64,000 bases of DNA from Acidimicrobiales bacterium (GTDB taxonomy: Bacteria; Actinomycetota; Acidimicrobiia; Acidimicrobiales; MedAcidi-G1), in contig JAKURY010000013.1 in assembly GCA_022452145.1 (NCBI GenBank), positions 1 to 64,000 on the forward strand, read 5' to 3'. The notes beneath the pieces are model-generated. The model was not told where the DNA came from and did no database searches. It saw only the letters and a list, made by a program, of their open reading frames with translations. Every line of letters starts with the position of its first letter. Positions within the stretch are counted from its first letter, which is position 1. Of this stretch, positions 48,511 through 56,180 are shown in pieces. Made by a program: the position numbers and the translations under genes.

Positions 48511-49302
48511 TCAGGCCACCTCGGCACCCGCGGAGCGGAGGAGGTCGAGGAGTGGTCCGTGCAGGCCTACCGGGGCGGCCACGACCATCTCCCCGGTGGT
48601 CGGCTGGCCCTCCAGGTCGGTCACACGTCCACCGGCTTCGGTTACCAGCAGGATGCCGGCCGCACAGTCCCAGGGGTTCAGCCCGCGCTCGAAGTAGGCA
48701 TCCACCCGGCCGCAGGACACCGAGGCCAGGTCCGTGGCCGCCCCGCCGCAGCGTCGGATGTCGCGGACGTTGCCGATGACGGCCACCAGGGCCTCGGCCT
48801 GTCGGCGGCGTCGCCCGGGGTCGTATCCGAAGCCCGTTGCCACCAGGGCCGAGGAGAGGTCGTCGACCTGGTTCACCCGCACCGGCCGACCGTTGCGGGT
48901 CGTTCCATGGCCCACCGCGGCACAGAACTCATCCTGCAGGAGGGGGTCGACGACGACCCCGGCGGCCGGTCGGCCATCCACCTCGACGCCGATGGACACT
49001 GAGAACCCCGGGTGGCCGTATACGAAATCGGTGGTGCCGTCTATCGGGTCGACCACCCATCGGACGCCGGAGGTTCCGTCGACCCCGGTGCCCTCCTCGC
49101 CGAGTACTGAGTCGTTCGGGCGGGCATCCAGGATGCGTTCCACGATCTGCTCCTCGGACCACCGGTCGACCTCGGTGACGAGGTCGGTCACCGTGGTCTT
49201 GGTCCCCGAGACGTCGACGGCCCCGGCCAGGCGACGGAGTTCCGGGGCGACGGCCCGGGCTATGTCTAGGGCCAGGTCGCGGAGGGCGGCGGGGTCGGCC
49301 AT
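48511..49302 (-). CDS. Inositol monophosphatase family protein
   Basis: Mg-dependent phosphatase (263 residues). The metal-binding motifs are complete: GEEGTGVDG, WVVDPIDGTTDFVYGHPGFSVSIGV and the C-terminal LNPWDCAAGILLVTEAGGRVTDL. Members dephosphorylate inositol-1-phosphate, histidinol phosphate or sugar phosphates; in an organism making PI mannosides inositol phosphate is likely. ATG 49302 follows the stop of the small membrane gene by 15 nt, so both are probably on one leaderless transcript. The mtrA promoter region lies just beyond its stop. Confidence 0.9.
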   Translation of the reverse strand: MADPAALRDLALDIARAVAPELRRLAGAVDVSGTKTTVTDLVTEVDRWSEEQIVERILDARPNDSVLGEEGTGVDGTSGVRWVVDPIDGTTDFVYGHPGFSVSIGVEVDGRPAAGVVVDPLLQDEFCAAVGHGTTRNGRPVRVNQVDDLSSALVATGFGYDPGRRRRQAEALVAVIGNVRDIRRCGGAATDLASVSCGRVDAYFERGLNPWDCAAGILLVTEAGGRVTDLEGQPTTGEMVVAAPVGLHGPLLDLLRSAGAEVA

Positions 49303-49317
49303 GGAACCTGGTAGGGG

Positions 49318-49623
49318 TCAGTCGACCGGGTGGTCGTCCCGGGCCGCCTGCTGGAGTTGGCTGGTCCGCCATTCGGACATGGCACGCAGGGCGAGGACGG
49401 CGACGATGCCCACCCCGACGGCTGCCAGGCCGGCGCCCAGGACCCCCATGGACCCGGCGAGCGTGGGGCATTCGTCGGCACACTGGAGGTTCGTCACGGA
49501 GTGGCCGACCAGCCCGCCGCAGACGCCGGCCACCAGGATGGCCAGGAGCGCCAGCAGCCGGGCCGTCGTCGAGGGTGCCGCCGACGGGACGGAACCGACG
49601 GTTCGGGACCGAACGCCGTTCAC
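49318..49623 (-). CDS. Small membrane protein with two predicted TM helices
   Basis: A 101-residue protein with two hydrophobic helices (LLALLAILVAGVCGGLVGHSV and GVLGAGLAAVGVGIVAVLAL) joined by a loop with two cysteines (LQCADECPTL) that could form a disulfide outside the membrane. The charged tail ends ARDDHPVD. No family recognised. GTG 49623 is supported by TAGCCT 7 nt upstream; the longer open frame beyond it lacks coding character. First gene of a pair with the inositol monophosphatase. Confidence 0.65.
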   Translation of the reverse strand: MNGVRSRTVGSVPSAAPSTTARLLALLAILVAGVCGGLVGHSVTNLQCADECPTLAGSMGVLGAGLAAVGVGIVAVLALRAMSEWRTSQLQQAARDDHPVD

Positions 49624-49630
49624 GGCCCGG

Positions 49631-49636
49631 AGGCTA
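49631..49636 (-). promoter_or_regulatory. Predicted -10 box TAGCCT
   Basis: TAGCCT-N7-GTG on the minus strand (start 49623); supports the short form of the small membrane protein. Confidence 0.5.
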
Positions 49637-49701
49637 TCGCCATCCGGAAGGGCAGCCCGGCCGTCGGGAGGCCCTTCACCGGGAGGTGCCAGACTGCGCC
49701 G

Positions 49702-50253
49702 GTGGGTGACGGTGCGGCTCGACGGTGGGACGGAGGCCCAGAGAGCTACCACGTGGTGGGCGGCCTCCTGACGGAGCAGTGCTCGACCCTGCTGGTGGCC
49801 AACCGTCGTCGCGACGGTCGTCTGGAGTGGACCCCTCCGGGCGGGGTGGTGGACTACGGCGAGGCGTCGTTGGATGCGCTGTCGCGCGAGGTGGTGGAGG
49901 AGACCGGATTGACCGTGGACGGGTGGTCCGAAGCGCTCTACCGGGTGACGGTGGACTTCCCGGACCGTTACATGCTGCTGGGCGTGGAGGTCCACCTGGC
50001 CCGTTCATGGCACGGCGACCTGGCCCTGGACGATCCGGACGACATCGTGGAGGACGCCCGCTTCGCGGACCCCGACGAGGCACGCCGGCTCCTGGCGACC
50101 GCACCACGGTGGGTCCGCGAGCCAGTCACGGCGTGGATGTCAGGTTTCCTGCCGAAGGATCCGGGCGACGGGGTACCACACTTCGGGTACGTGGCCCGCG
50201 GCTCCAATCCATCGGATCTGGTGGTCGAACGCCTCGACGCCGGTGTCGATTGA
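49702..50253 (+). CDS. Nudix hydrolase
   Basis: A 183-residue pyrophosphohydrolase-type protein. The Nudix box GVVDYGEASLDALSREVVEETGL fits GX5EX7REUXEEXGU exactly, preceded by the strand LLVANRRRDGRLEWTPPGG. Substrates (dNTPs, ADP-ribose, NADH and others) cannot be told from the sequence; the neighbouring dinB gene is compatible with a nucleotide-sanitising role but does not show it. GTG 49702 lies 6 nt after CAGACT. A gap of only 12 nt separates it from dinB. Confidence 0.87.
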   Translation: MGDGAARRWDGGPESYHVVGGLLTEQCSTLLVANRRRDGRLEWTPPGGVVDYGEASLDALSREVVEETGLTVDGWSEALYRVTVDFPDRYMLLGVEVHLARSWHGDLALDDPDDIVEDARFADPDEARRLLATAPRWVREPVTAWMSGFLPKDPGDGVPHFGYVARGSNPSDLVVERLDAGVD

Positions 50254-50265
50254 CGGTCTCCGCCG

Positions 50266-51510
50266 GTGACCCAGCCCACCCCGATCCTCCACGTGGACAT
50301 GGATGCCTTCTTCGTGTCCGCCGAGTTGGTACGGCGACCGGAGTTGCGTGGCCTTCCGGTGGTGGTGGGCGGCGACGGTGAGCGCGGGGTGGTGGCAGCG
50401 GCCTCCTACGAGGCCCGGGCCTACGGGGTGCGCTCGGCCATGCCGTCGACGCGGGCCCGGCGCCTCTGCCCGGACGTGGTGTTCCTCCCGGGTGATCACC
50501 GGCACTACGGCGAGGTGAGCCGCCGGGTGATGCTGATCTTCCGTCGCTACACGCCGCTGGTCGAGCCGTTGTCGCTGGACGAGGCGTTCCTGGACGTTTC
50601 CGGCGTCGTGCGACTCCACGGGCCACCGACCGAGGTGGCTGCGGCCATCCGAAGCGACGTCCTGGCAGAGGAGGGCCTGGGTTGCAGCGTCGGGATCGCA
50701 GCCAACAAGTTCCTGGCCAAACTGGCCAGTGCACAGGCGAAACCGACTGCCGGAATGGACGGCCCGGCTCCCGGTCGTGGAGTCCAGGTGGTGCCGGCCG
50801 ACGGGATCCGGGAGTTCCTGGATCCGCTGCCGGTGGAGGCCATCTGGGGAGTCGGGCCGCGCACGCTCGAGCGCCTCCAGCGACTCGGGGTCCGGACGGT
50901 GGCCGAACTGCGCGCCGTTCCCGAGCCGACGCTGGTGTCATCGTTCGGTCGGGTCGCCGGGGCCCAGTTCTGGCGTCTGGCCCGGGGCATCGACGAGCGT
51001 CGGGTGGACCCCGCCCAGTCCGTGAGGTCGATCGGCCATGAGGAGACCTTCTCCCGTGACCTGACCGAACCCGGGGATCTGCGACGCGAGTTGATCCGCA
51101 TGGTCGATGCGGTGGGGCGGAGGCTGAGGGAGGCGGGCGTGGCGGGGCGCACGGTGACGGTGAAGGTTCGCTTTCCGGACTTCACCACCGTCAGCCGGTC
51201 GCAGACCCTCCCGGATGCCACTGACCTCGTGGTGGAGATCCTGGAGGTCGCCACGGGCCTCATGGAGTCGCTGGACACGATGTCGGGTATCCGCCTGCTG
51301 GGGGTGTCGCTCAGCGGCCTCCGGGATGGCTCTGTCCGCCAACTCCGGTTCGAGGACCTCGGGGATCCGGGCTGGCTGGAGGCGGAACAGGCGGTCGACC
51401 GCATCCGCGACCGCTTCGGGGTCGGATCCATCGGTCCGGCGACCACGGTGGGCCCCGAAGGGCTGCGTCCCCGGGAACGGGGCGATGGCCAGTGGGGTCC
51501 CGAGGACTGA
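50266..51510 (+). CDS. dinB: DNA polymerase IV (Y-family translesion polymerase)
   Basis: Error-prone polymerase (414 residues) for translesion synthesis. Palm motifs ILHVDMDAFFVSAE (metal Asp) and EPLSLDEAFLDVSGV (SLDE catalytic pair), finger residues YEARAYGVRSAMPS, thumb SVGIAANKFLAKLASAQAKP and IWGVGPRTLERLQRLGVRTVAEL (HhH), and a little-finger domain through about residue 360. The last 20 residues are a poorly conserved tail; a beta-clamp-binding motif is not obvious there. GTG 50266 puts the first metal Asp at the usual place. Confidence 0.94.
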   Translation: MTQPTPILHVDMDAFFVSAELVRRPELRGLPVVVGGDGERGVVAAASYEARAYGVRSAMPSTRARRLCPDVVFLPGDHRHYGEVSRRVMLIFRRYTPLVEPLSLDEAFLDVSGVVRLHGPPTEVAAAIRSDVLAEEGLGCSVGIAANKFLAKLASAQAKPTAGMDGPAPGRGVQVVPADGIREFLDPLPVEAIWGVGPRTLERLQRLGVRTVAELRAVPEPTLVSSFGRVAGAQFWRLARGIDERRVDPAQSVRSIGHEETFSRDLTEPGDLRRELIRMVDAVGRRLREAGVAGRTVTVKVRFPDFTTVSRSQTLPDATDLVVEILEVATGLMESLDTMSGIRLLGVSLSGLRDGSVRQLRFEDLGDPGWLEAEQAVDRIRDRFGVGSIGPATTVGPEGLRPRERGDGQWGPED

Positions 51511-51520
51511 GATCCTCGGG
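51499..51520. terminator. Hairpin overlapping the dinB stop codon
   Basis: CCCGAGGA-CTGAGA-TCCTCGGG is a perfect 8-bp stem with a 6-nt loop that contains the TGA stop. No U-tract. Confidence 0.45.
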
Positions 51521-51598
51521 TCGGCGCGTTGTCGCTGGAGACCCGTTGTGCGATGCTTTACGGAGAGTCACACGACCGGCTAGGCGAGGAACTGCCAG

Positions 51599-51997
51599 GT
51601 GCCACTGTCCGAGGACGAGGAGAGAATCCTCAGCGAGATCGAAGACCAGTTGTTGGAGACCGATCCCGACCTCGTGCGTGAGGTGAGCGAGACCACGGTC
51701 TACACGCAGCCCCTTCGTAGCATGAAGTGGGCGATCGTCTTGTTCGTGGCCGGGGTCACGGTGATGGTCGCCACCCTGTCCACCTCCTTCCTGCTGGCAT
51801 TCGTCGGCTTCCTGGTGATGCTCGGAGCCGCTCTCACCCTGGAGCGCAACGCCCGACAGGTGGGCCGGGTCGGCCTCCGGACGGCCGTCGGTTCCGGGCG
51901 GGCCACCGGCCTACGCGATGCCGTCGGGGGGACCCGGGCGAAGGTACGGGAGCAGATGCGCGATCGCTTCCGCCGGGGGGACCAGGGCCGCGCCTGA
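51599..51997 (+). CDS. DUF3040 membrane protein
   Basis: A 132-residue actinobacterial protein. PLSEDEERILSEIEDQLLETDPDL is the DUF3040 signature, followed by two predicted transmembrane helices (WAIVLFVAGVTVMVATLST and LAFVGFLVMLGAALTLE) and a basic cytoplasmic tail. Function unknown; the gene is commonly found between dinB and the mraZ end of the dcw cluster in Actinobacteria, as here. GTG 51599 is preceded by a weak AGGAA. Confidence 0.88.
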   Translation: MPLSEDEERILSEIEDQLLETDPDLVREVSETTVYTQPLRSMKWAIVLFVAGVTVMVATLSTSFLLAFVGFLVMLGAALTLERNARQVGRVGLRTAVGSGRATGLRDAVGGTRAKVREQMRDRFRRGDQGRA

Positions 51998-52041
51998 TTC
52001 GGGCGTCCTATGGCCTGGTAGCTCCCTGGGCCTTCGTCGCG

Positions 52042-52956
52042 ATGACATCTGTCGTAGTGGCCTGCGAGGGGTCTGCGCCCGTACTGGCCGTCGACATCGG
52101 CGGGACCAAGCTCGAGGCCGGGCTGGTGGATTCCTCCGGCCGCATCCTCGACAGCCGGCGGGCTGCCACGGCGGGTGTCGACGGCGAAGCGCTGTTCGAG
52201 GAGCTGATTGGCATCGTCGACCCACTGCTGGCCCTCGGCCCGGTTGTCGGAATCGGCGTGGGCTGCGGTGGCCCGATGACCGGGGGTGGCCTGTTGGTAT
52301 CTCCGCTGAACATCGGGCAGTGGAGGGACTTCCCGTTGGCCGCGCGGTTGGCCGAGCGGACCGGAGCGGCGGTCGAGGTCGACAACGACGCCAAGGCACT
52401 CGCCCTGGGCGAGGGTTGGTGTGGAGCGGCGGTGGGTGAGCGGAACTATCTGGCGATGGTGGTGTCAACCGGGGTCGGCGGCGGCGTGGTCCTGGACGGG
52501 CGCCTCCTGGACGGGGCGGCTGGCAATGCCGGGCACGTGGGCCACGTGGTGGTTGACCCTGACGGGCCACCCTGCGCTTGTGGCAACCGGGGCTGCTTGG
52601 AGGCGGTCGCCTCTGGACCGGCGATCCAGCGCCAGACCGGAGCGCCCCCTGCCATGGCGACTCCGGAGGTCCGTAGTCGGACCGGCGACCTGGTTGGAAA
52701 GGCGGTGGCGACGGTGGTGAACCTTCTTGACCTGCGGCTGGCGGTGGTGGCCGGCTCGGTGGCTCTCGGATTCGGTACCCCGTTCTTCGATGCGGCGCAG
52801 AGGCGCTTGGACAGCGAGTGCGGCCTCGAGTTCACCCGTGGAGCGAGGGTCGTTCCCGCCGGCCTGGGTGCGGACGGGCCGCTCCTCGGTGCTGCGGCCG
52901 TCTGGCACCATGCCCGGCTGTGGGGCGCCGGGGCCGATGTGGCGGTCGGTTCATGA
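52042..52956 (+). CDS. ROK-family kinase (glucokinase-like)
   Basis: A 304-residue sugar kinase: PVLAVDIGGTKLEAGLVD (phosphate-1), EVDNDAKALALGE (catalytic Asp), VVSTGVGGGVVLDG (phosphate-2) and an intact zinc site, GHVVVDPDGPPCACGNRGCLEAVASG. Probably phosphorylates glucose or a related hexose with ATP. Unlike the ROK protein at 8640 it keeps all three zinc cysteines. ATG 52042 is favoured. Its stop overlaps the next start as ATGA. Confidence 0.88.
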   Translation: MTSVVVACEGSAPVLAVDIGGTKLEAGLVDSSGRILDSRRAATAGVDGEALFEELIGIVDPLLALGPVVGIGVGCGGPMTGGGLLVSPLNIGQWRDFPLAARLAERTGAAVEVDNDAKALALGEGWCGAAVGERNYLAMVVSTGVGGGVVLDGRLLDGAAGNAGHVGHVVVDPDGPPCACGNRGCLEAVASGPAIQRQTGAPPAMATPEVRSRTGDLVGKAVATVVNLLDLRLAVVAGSVALGFGTPFFDAAQRRLDSECGLEFTRGARVVPAGLGADGPLLGAAAVWHHARLWGAGADVAVGS

Positions 52957-53228
52957 ATGGGTGGATGGTCCGCATCCTGGTTGCCGTGGTACTCCGTCCC
53001 AGGCTCTGGTCAGTGTCCGTACGCCAGGCGTTCCGGCTGGCCGGCCGGGGCTGGTGGCATCGTCCCCCGTTCCTTCCTGTGCCGGCGGTTCCCTACGCCC
53101 GCTTCCGGGCCATCACCCAGTACGGGGATCCGGATGCCCCGCCGACGGTGGCGGACGTCCTGATCTGGCTGGAGTGGGCCCGACGGTTCCCCGAGGGGGT
53201 ACGCAGCGGCCTTCCAACAGTCGACTGA
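52953..53228 (+). CDS. Small conserved hypothetical protein
   Basis: A 91-residue protein with a hydrophobic/basic N-terminal half (MVRILVAVVLRPRLWSVSVR), a Trp/Pro-rich middle (GWWHRPPFLPVPAVPYARFR) and an acidic C-terminal helix ending DVLIWLEWARRFPEGV. This layout recurs in actinobacterial proteins of unknown function, from memory. ATG 52953 overlaps the ROK gene's TGA, indicating co-translation; the lipoate-ligase-like gene starts 24 nt after its stop. Confidence 0.7.
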   Translation: MNGWMVRILVAVVLRPRLWSVSVRQAFRLAGRGWWHRPPFLPVPAVPYARFRAITQYGDPDAPPTVADVLIWLEWARRFPEGVRSGLPTVD

Positions 53229-53251
53229 CGGCGATAGTGGAGGGCGTTGCG

Positions 53252-53884
53252 ATGGGCTGGATCCTGGAACGTCCGACGGGGACGGTGGCCGAGCGGCATG
53301 GTCCGATCGGGATGATTGCAGCGAGGTCGCTGCTGGTCCACGAGATAGACCGACCGACCCTGGTGCTGGGCAGCGCCCAGCGGGATGTGTGCGTGGGCCC
53401 GGGCATCGACGTCGTCCGGCGACGCTCCGGTGGCGGGGCGGTCCTGCTCCGACCCGACGGCGTGCTCTGGGTCGACGTCCTCCTGCCCCGGAACGACGTC
53501 CTGTGGGATGAGGACGTGGGTCGGTCCACCTGGTGGTTGGGCGAGGCGTGGAGCGCGGCGTTGGCCGACCTGGGCATCGACGGCGCGGTCCACCGGGGTC
53601 CGCTGGAACCGGGGCCGTGGGGCGACCTGGTCTGCTTCGCCGGAGTGGGACCGGGCGAGGTGCTGGTCGGGGGGCGCAAGTCGGTGGGTATAAGCCAGCG
53701 CCGGGACCGCTCGGGGGCCCGTTTCCAGTGTGCGGCCCTCCTGGAGTGGTCGGGGTCGGAGTTGGTCCACCTGCTCGGCCTCACGCCCCCGGAGGAGGCG
53801 GAGCGGCATCTGGCAGCGGCGGCCGGTGCCATTCCTGTCCGGTCGGGTCCACTGCTCGAGGCGCTGCTCTCCCACCTGCCCTGA
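53252..53884 (+). CDS. Lipoate-protein ligase A-like (BPL/LplA fold) protein
   Basis: A 210-residue protein of the biotin/lipoate ligase fold. Diagnostic motifs: VVRRRSGGGAVLLRPDGVLWVDVL (the RRxSGGGAV substrate loop) and VLVGGRKSVGISQRRDRSGARFQC (the lysine-containing adenylate loop of LplA, GxKxxGxxQ). LplA attaches lipoate or octanoate to E2 proteins, so it may serve the lipoyl E2 at 27.6-28.8 kb; but it lacks the C-terminal accessory domain and could be a transferase or an amidotransferase. GGAGGG precedes ATG 53252 by 7 nt. Confidence 0.8.
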   Translation: MGWILERPTGTVAERHGPIGMIAARSLLVHEIDRPTLVLGSAQRDVCVGPGIDVVRRRSGGGAVLLRPDGVLWVDVLLPRNDVLWDEDVGRSTWWLGEAWSAALADLGIDGAVHRGPLEPGPWGDLVCFAGVGPGEVLVGGRKSVGISQRRDRSGARFQCAALLEWSGSELVHLLGLTPPEEAERHLAAAAGAIPVRSGPLLEALLSHLP

Positions 53885-54010
53885 CCGGGCCCGGGCCCAC
53901 CAACGGGACCGCTGGATCCCGTCATCTCCGGCCCTCAGCCTCGGGCCATCTGGAAGTCAGGTTCGTGAACGGCCACCCGTGTGCCCCGGTGGAGGAATCA
54001 TTTGCTGTGG

Positions 54011-54035
54011 TGGGAGAAAAAGGGGTAATATGGTG
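54011..54035 (+). promoter_or_regulatory. Candidate MraZ-binding repeats and dcw promoter
   Basis: TGGGA-N5-AGGGG-N5-TGGTG at 54011, 54021 and 54031 show the 10-bp spacing of MraZ boxes (TGGGN repeats). TAATAT at 54026-54031, inside a conspicuous AT-rich stretch, is a good -10 box. An autoregulatory operator for mraZ is inferred. Confidence 0.5.
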
Positions 54036-54142
54036 ATTAATATCGGAGAAGTGGGGGATCGGAGTGACGCTTCGGCATCCCGGAGGCTTCCGCCGCTCCG
54101 ACGGGACGTCGACCGGACGAGACGGGAAGGGGAGGAACGGCC

Positions 54143-54568
54143 ATGGCATTCGTGGGAACCCACGAACACTCTCTGGACGAGAAGGGTCGCCTGGTCCTTC
54201 CGGCCAAGTTCCGCAGCGACTTCTCGGGTGCCGCCTACCTCACGCCCCATGCGGGATGCCTCGCCCTCTGGACCCCGGAAGGCTTCGACGAAATGCTGTC
54301 CCGGCTGAAGGAGCAGATCCGGACCGGCGAGGTGGAGGCCCGGGTACGCCGTGGCCTGGCGTACAACTCCACAACGGTCCGGCCAGATGCCCAGGGTCGC
54401 GTGATGATTCCAGAGAAGCTGCGCACCCTCGCCTCCCTCGAACACGAGGTCATGGTCTGCGGGGCCATCGACTGGATCGAGATCTGGAATCCGACGACGT
54501 GGTCGGAAATGGCTCCGGGCCTGGACAGGTCGGTTGCCGACGCCTTCCTGCAGGGAATCGGGATCTGA
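54143..54568 (+). CDS. mraZ: Transcriptional regulator MraZ
   Basis: Dcw-cluster regulator (141 residues) that in other bacteria forms a ring of two-SpoVT-like domains and represses its own operon. The two repeats are clear: HEHSLDEKGRLVLPAKFRSDF and STTVRPDAQGRVMIPEKLRTLA, each the DxxGRxxLPxxxR signature of the family. ATG 54143 is supported by GGGGAGG 8 nt upstream. The 5' UTR after the predicted promoter is about 100 nt. Followed by a 245-nt gap before rsmH. Confidence 0.95.
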   Translation: MAFVGTHEHSLDEKGRLVLPAKFRSDFSGAAYLTPHAGCLALWTPEGFDEMLSRLKEQIRTGEVEARVRRGLAYNSTTVRPDAQGRVMIPEKLRTLASLEHEVMVCGAIDWIEIWNPTTWSEMAPGLDRSVADAFLQGIGI

Positions 54569-54813
54569 CCGATGGGCATCCGACCGAGAGGAAGCGTGAA
54601 CGACGACACCAGATGACCACGGCGGCCGGTCCACGACCGGCTCGTCCCTGGACCGTCCCCCGGTCGGCAGGATGGGAGGCCCCTACTCCGCCCGCTTGCC
54701 ATCCAGCCCGATTCGGGGAGACATCCCGACGTGCGCCAGCCGATCGGGGGACGGTCGAAGGACGAGCCGACGGGGTCGGGATCGTCTCGGCCACCGGATC
54801 GGCGGAACGGACA

Positions 54814-55776
54814 ATGACGGACCATCGCGATGACGACAGCGGGAGGGGACCGACCGGGTTCCACCACCAGCCGGTGATGGTCGAAGAGGTCCTGGCAGCC
54901 CTGGCCGACGTCCCGGGTGGCGTCGTGCTGGACGCCACGGTCGGCGGTGGCGGCCACGCCGAGGCGATCCTGGAGTTCCGCGTTGACCTCCGTGTCGTCG
55001 GCCTCGACCGCGACGACCAGGCCCTCGCGGCGACGGAGCGGCGCCTCTCCGGCTTCGGCGATCGGATCCAACTGCGCCGATCGGCGTTCATCGACCTGGG
55101 AGGCGTCCTGGACGAGATGGCCATCGATGGCCTTGCCGGCTTCCTGTTCGACCTCGGCGTCTCCTCCCCACAGTTGGACCATGCCGAGCGAGGCTTCAGC
55201 TACAGGGATGCCGGACCGTTGGACATGCGAATGGACCGGCGCCAGTCGCTCACCGCAGCCGACGTCGTCAACTGCTACGACGAGCGGGCCCTTACACGCA
55301 TACTGATCGACAACGCAGATGAACGCCACGCACGTCGTATCGCCAGGGCGGTCATAGCAGCCCGCCCGGTTGCCGACACTGCCCGCCTGGCCGAGGTCGT
55401 CCGCGACGCCATCCCCGCACCGGCCCGGCGCAGGGGTGGGCACCCGGCGAAGCGCACCTTCCAGGCCATTCGCATAGAGGTGAACGCCGAGTTGGAGCAG
55501 TTGGCTGACTCCCTGGAGGAGGCCATCGGGCGCCTGGTGGCCGGCGGTCGGGGAGCGGTGCTCTCATACCACTCGGGAGAGGACCGGATCGTGAAGCGGT
55601 GCTTCGACCTGGCCGCGACCGGTGGCTGCACCTGTCCACCCCGCCTTCCGTGTGCCTGTGGTGCGACGCCGCTGGCCGTGCTCCCTCGTCGTGGTGGCCG
55701 GGTTCCCGGCGCCGTCGAGGCGGCAGCCAATCCCCGGGCGGCCAGCGCCCGCCTGAGGGTGCTGGAACGCCGATGA
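54814..55776 (+). CDS. rsmH: 16S rRNA (cytosine-1402-N4)-methyltransferase
   Basis: SAM-dependent methyltransferase (320 residues) acting on 16S rRNA C1402. Motifs: HQPVMVEEVLAALAD, VVLDATVGGGGHAEAIL (SAM loop), VGLDRDDQAL, GFLFDLGVSSPQLDHAERGFSYRDAGPLDMRMD, KRTFQAIRIEVNAEL and LSYHSGEDRIVKRCF, with a Cys-rich stretch (CTCPPRLPCAC) at the end. ATG 54814 gives the usual short N-terminus before HQPVM. An in-frame ATG at 54613 would add 67 Pro/Arg/Ala-rich residues and is considered less likely. Confidence 0.94.
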   Translation: MTDHRDDDSGRGPTGFHHQPVMVEEVLAALADVPGGVVLDATVGGGGHAEAILEFRVDLRVVGLDRDDQALAATERRLSGFGDRIQLRRSAFIDLGGVLDEMAIDGLAGFLFDLGVSSPQLDHAERGFSYRDAGPLDMRMDRRQSLTAADVVNCYDERALTRILIDNADERHARRIARAVIAARPVADTARLAEVVRDAIPAPARRRGGHPAKRTFQAIRIEVNAELEQLADSLEEAIGRLVAGGRGAVLSYHSGEDRIVKRCFDLAATGGCTCPPRLPCACGATPLAVLPRRGGRVPGAVEAAANPRAASARLRVLERR

Positions 55777-56180
55777 CCGCAGTCCTCCGACCGCCCCGGA
55801 CTGCGCTGGAACGCCGGACCGGCGAGCGCGTGGCCGAGCGGACCACGGCTCGTTCGGCCGTCGGGGTAGCCGGTGCCCTTGCCGTCTTCGGCTTCTTCGC
55901 CACGCTGCTCACCCTCGCCGCATTCCACAGCGTGGTGGTGAGCGGGCAGTTCGAGTTCGATCGGCTCCAGCAACGGCTGGAGGACGGCCACGAACGGGCC
56001 CAGGTGCTCCGAGCGGAGGTGGCACGCCTCGAGAGCCCGGGTCGGATCCTGGAGGTGGCCGGTGGTCGACTCGGCCTAGTTTACCCGGAGCGCATATTCC
56101 TGTATTCGGTGGTGCCGGGCGATCCGTTGACCGTGCTCCCCGCTCCGGTCGGTGACCCCTTTTCCCGGTCCTACCGATGA
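55773..56180 (+). CDS. ftsL: FtsL-like divisome protein
   Basis: A 135-residue bitopic membrane protein: a basic cytoplasmic segment, one transmembrane helix (VGVAGALAVFGFFATLLTLAAFHSVVVS) and an extracytoplasmic coiled coil (FEFDRLQQRLEDGHERAQVLRAEVARLES) typical of FtsL/DivIC, which link early and late division proteins. Identification rests on position between rsmH and ftsI and on topology, as sequence conservation is low. ATG 55773 overlaps the rsmH stop (ATGA), and its own stop overlaps ftsI. Confidence 0.8.
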   Translation: MTAVLRPPRTALERRTGERVAERTTARSAVGVAGALAVFGFFATLLTLAAFHSVVVSGQFEFDRLQQRLEDGHERAQVLRAEVARLESPGRILEVAGGRLGLVYPERIFLYSVVPGDPLTVLPAPVGDPFSRSYR

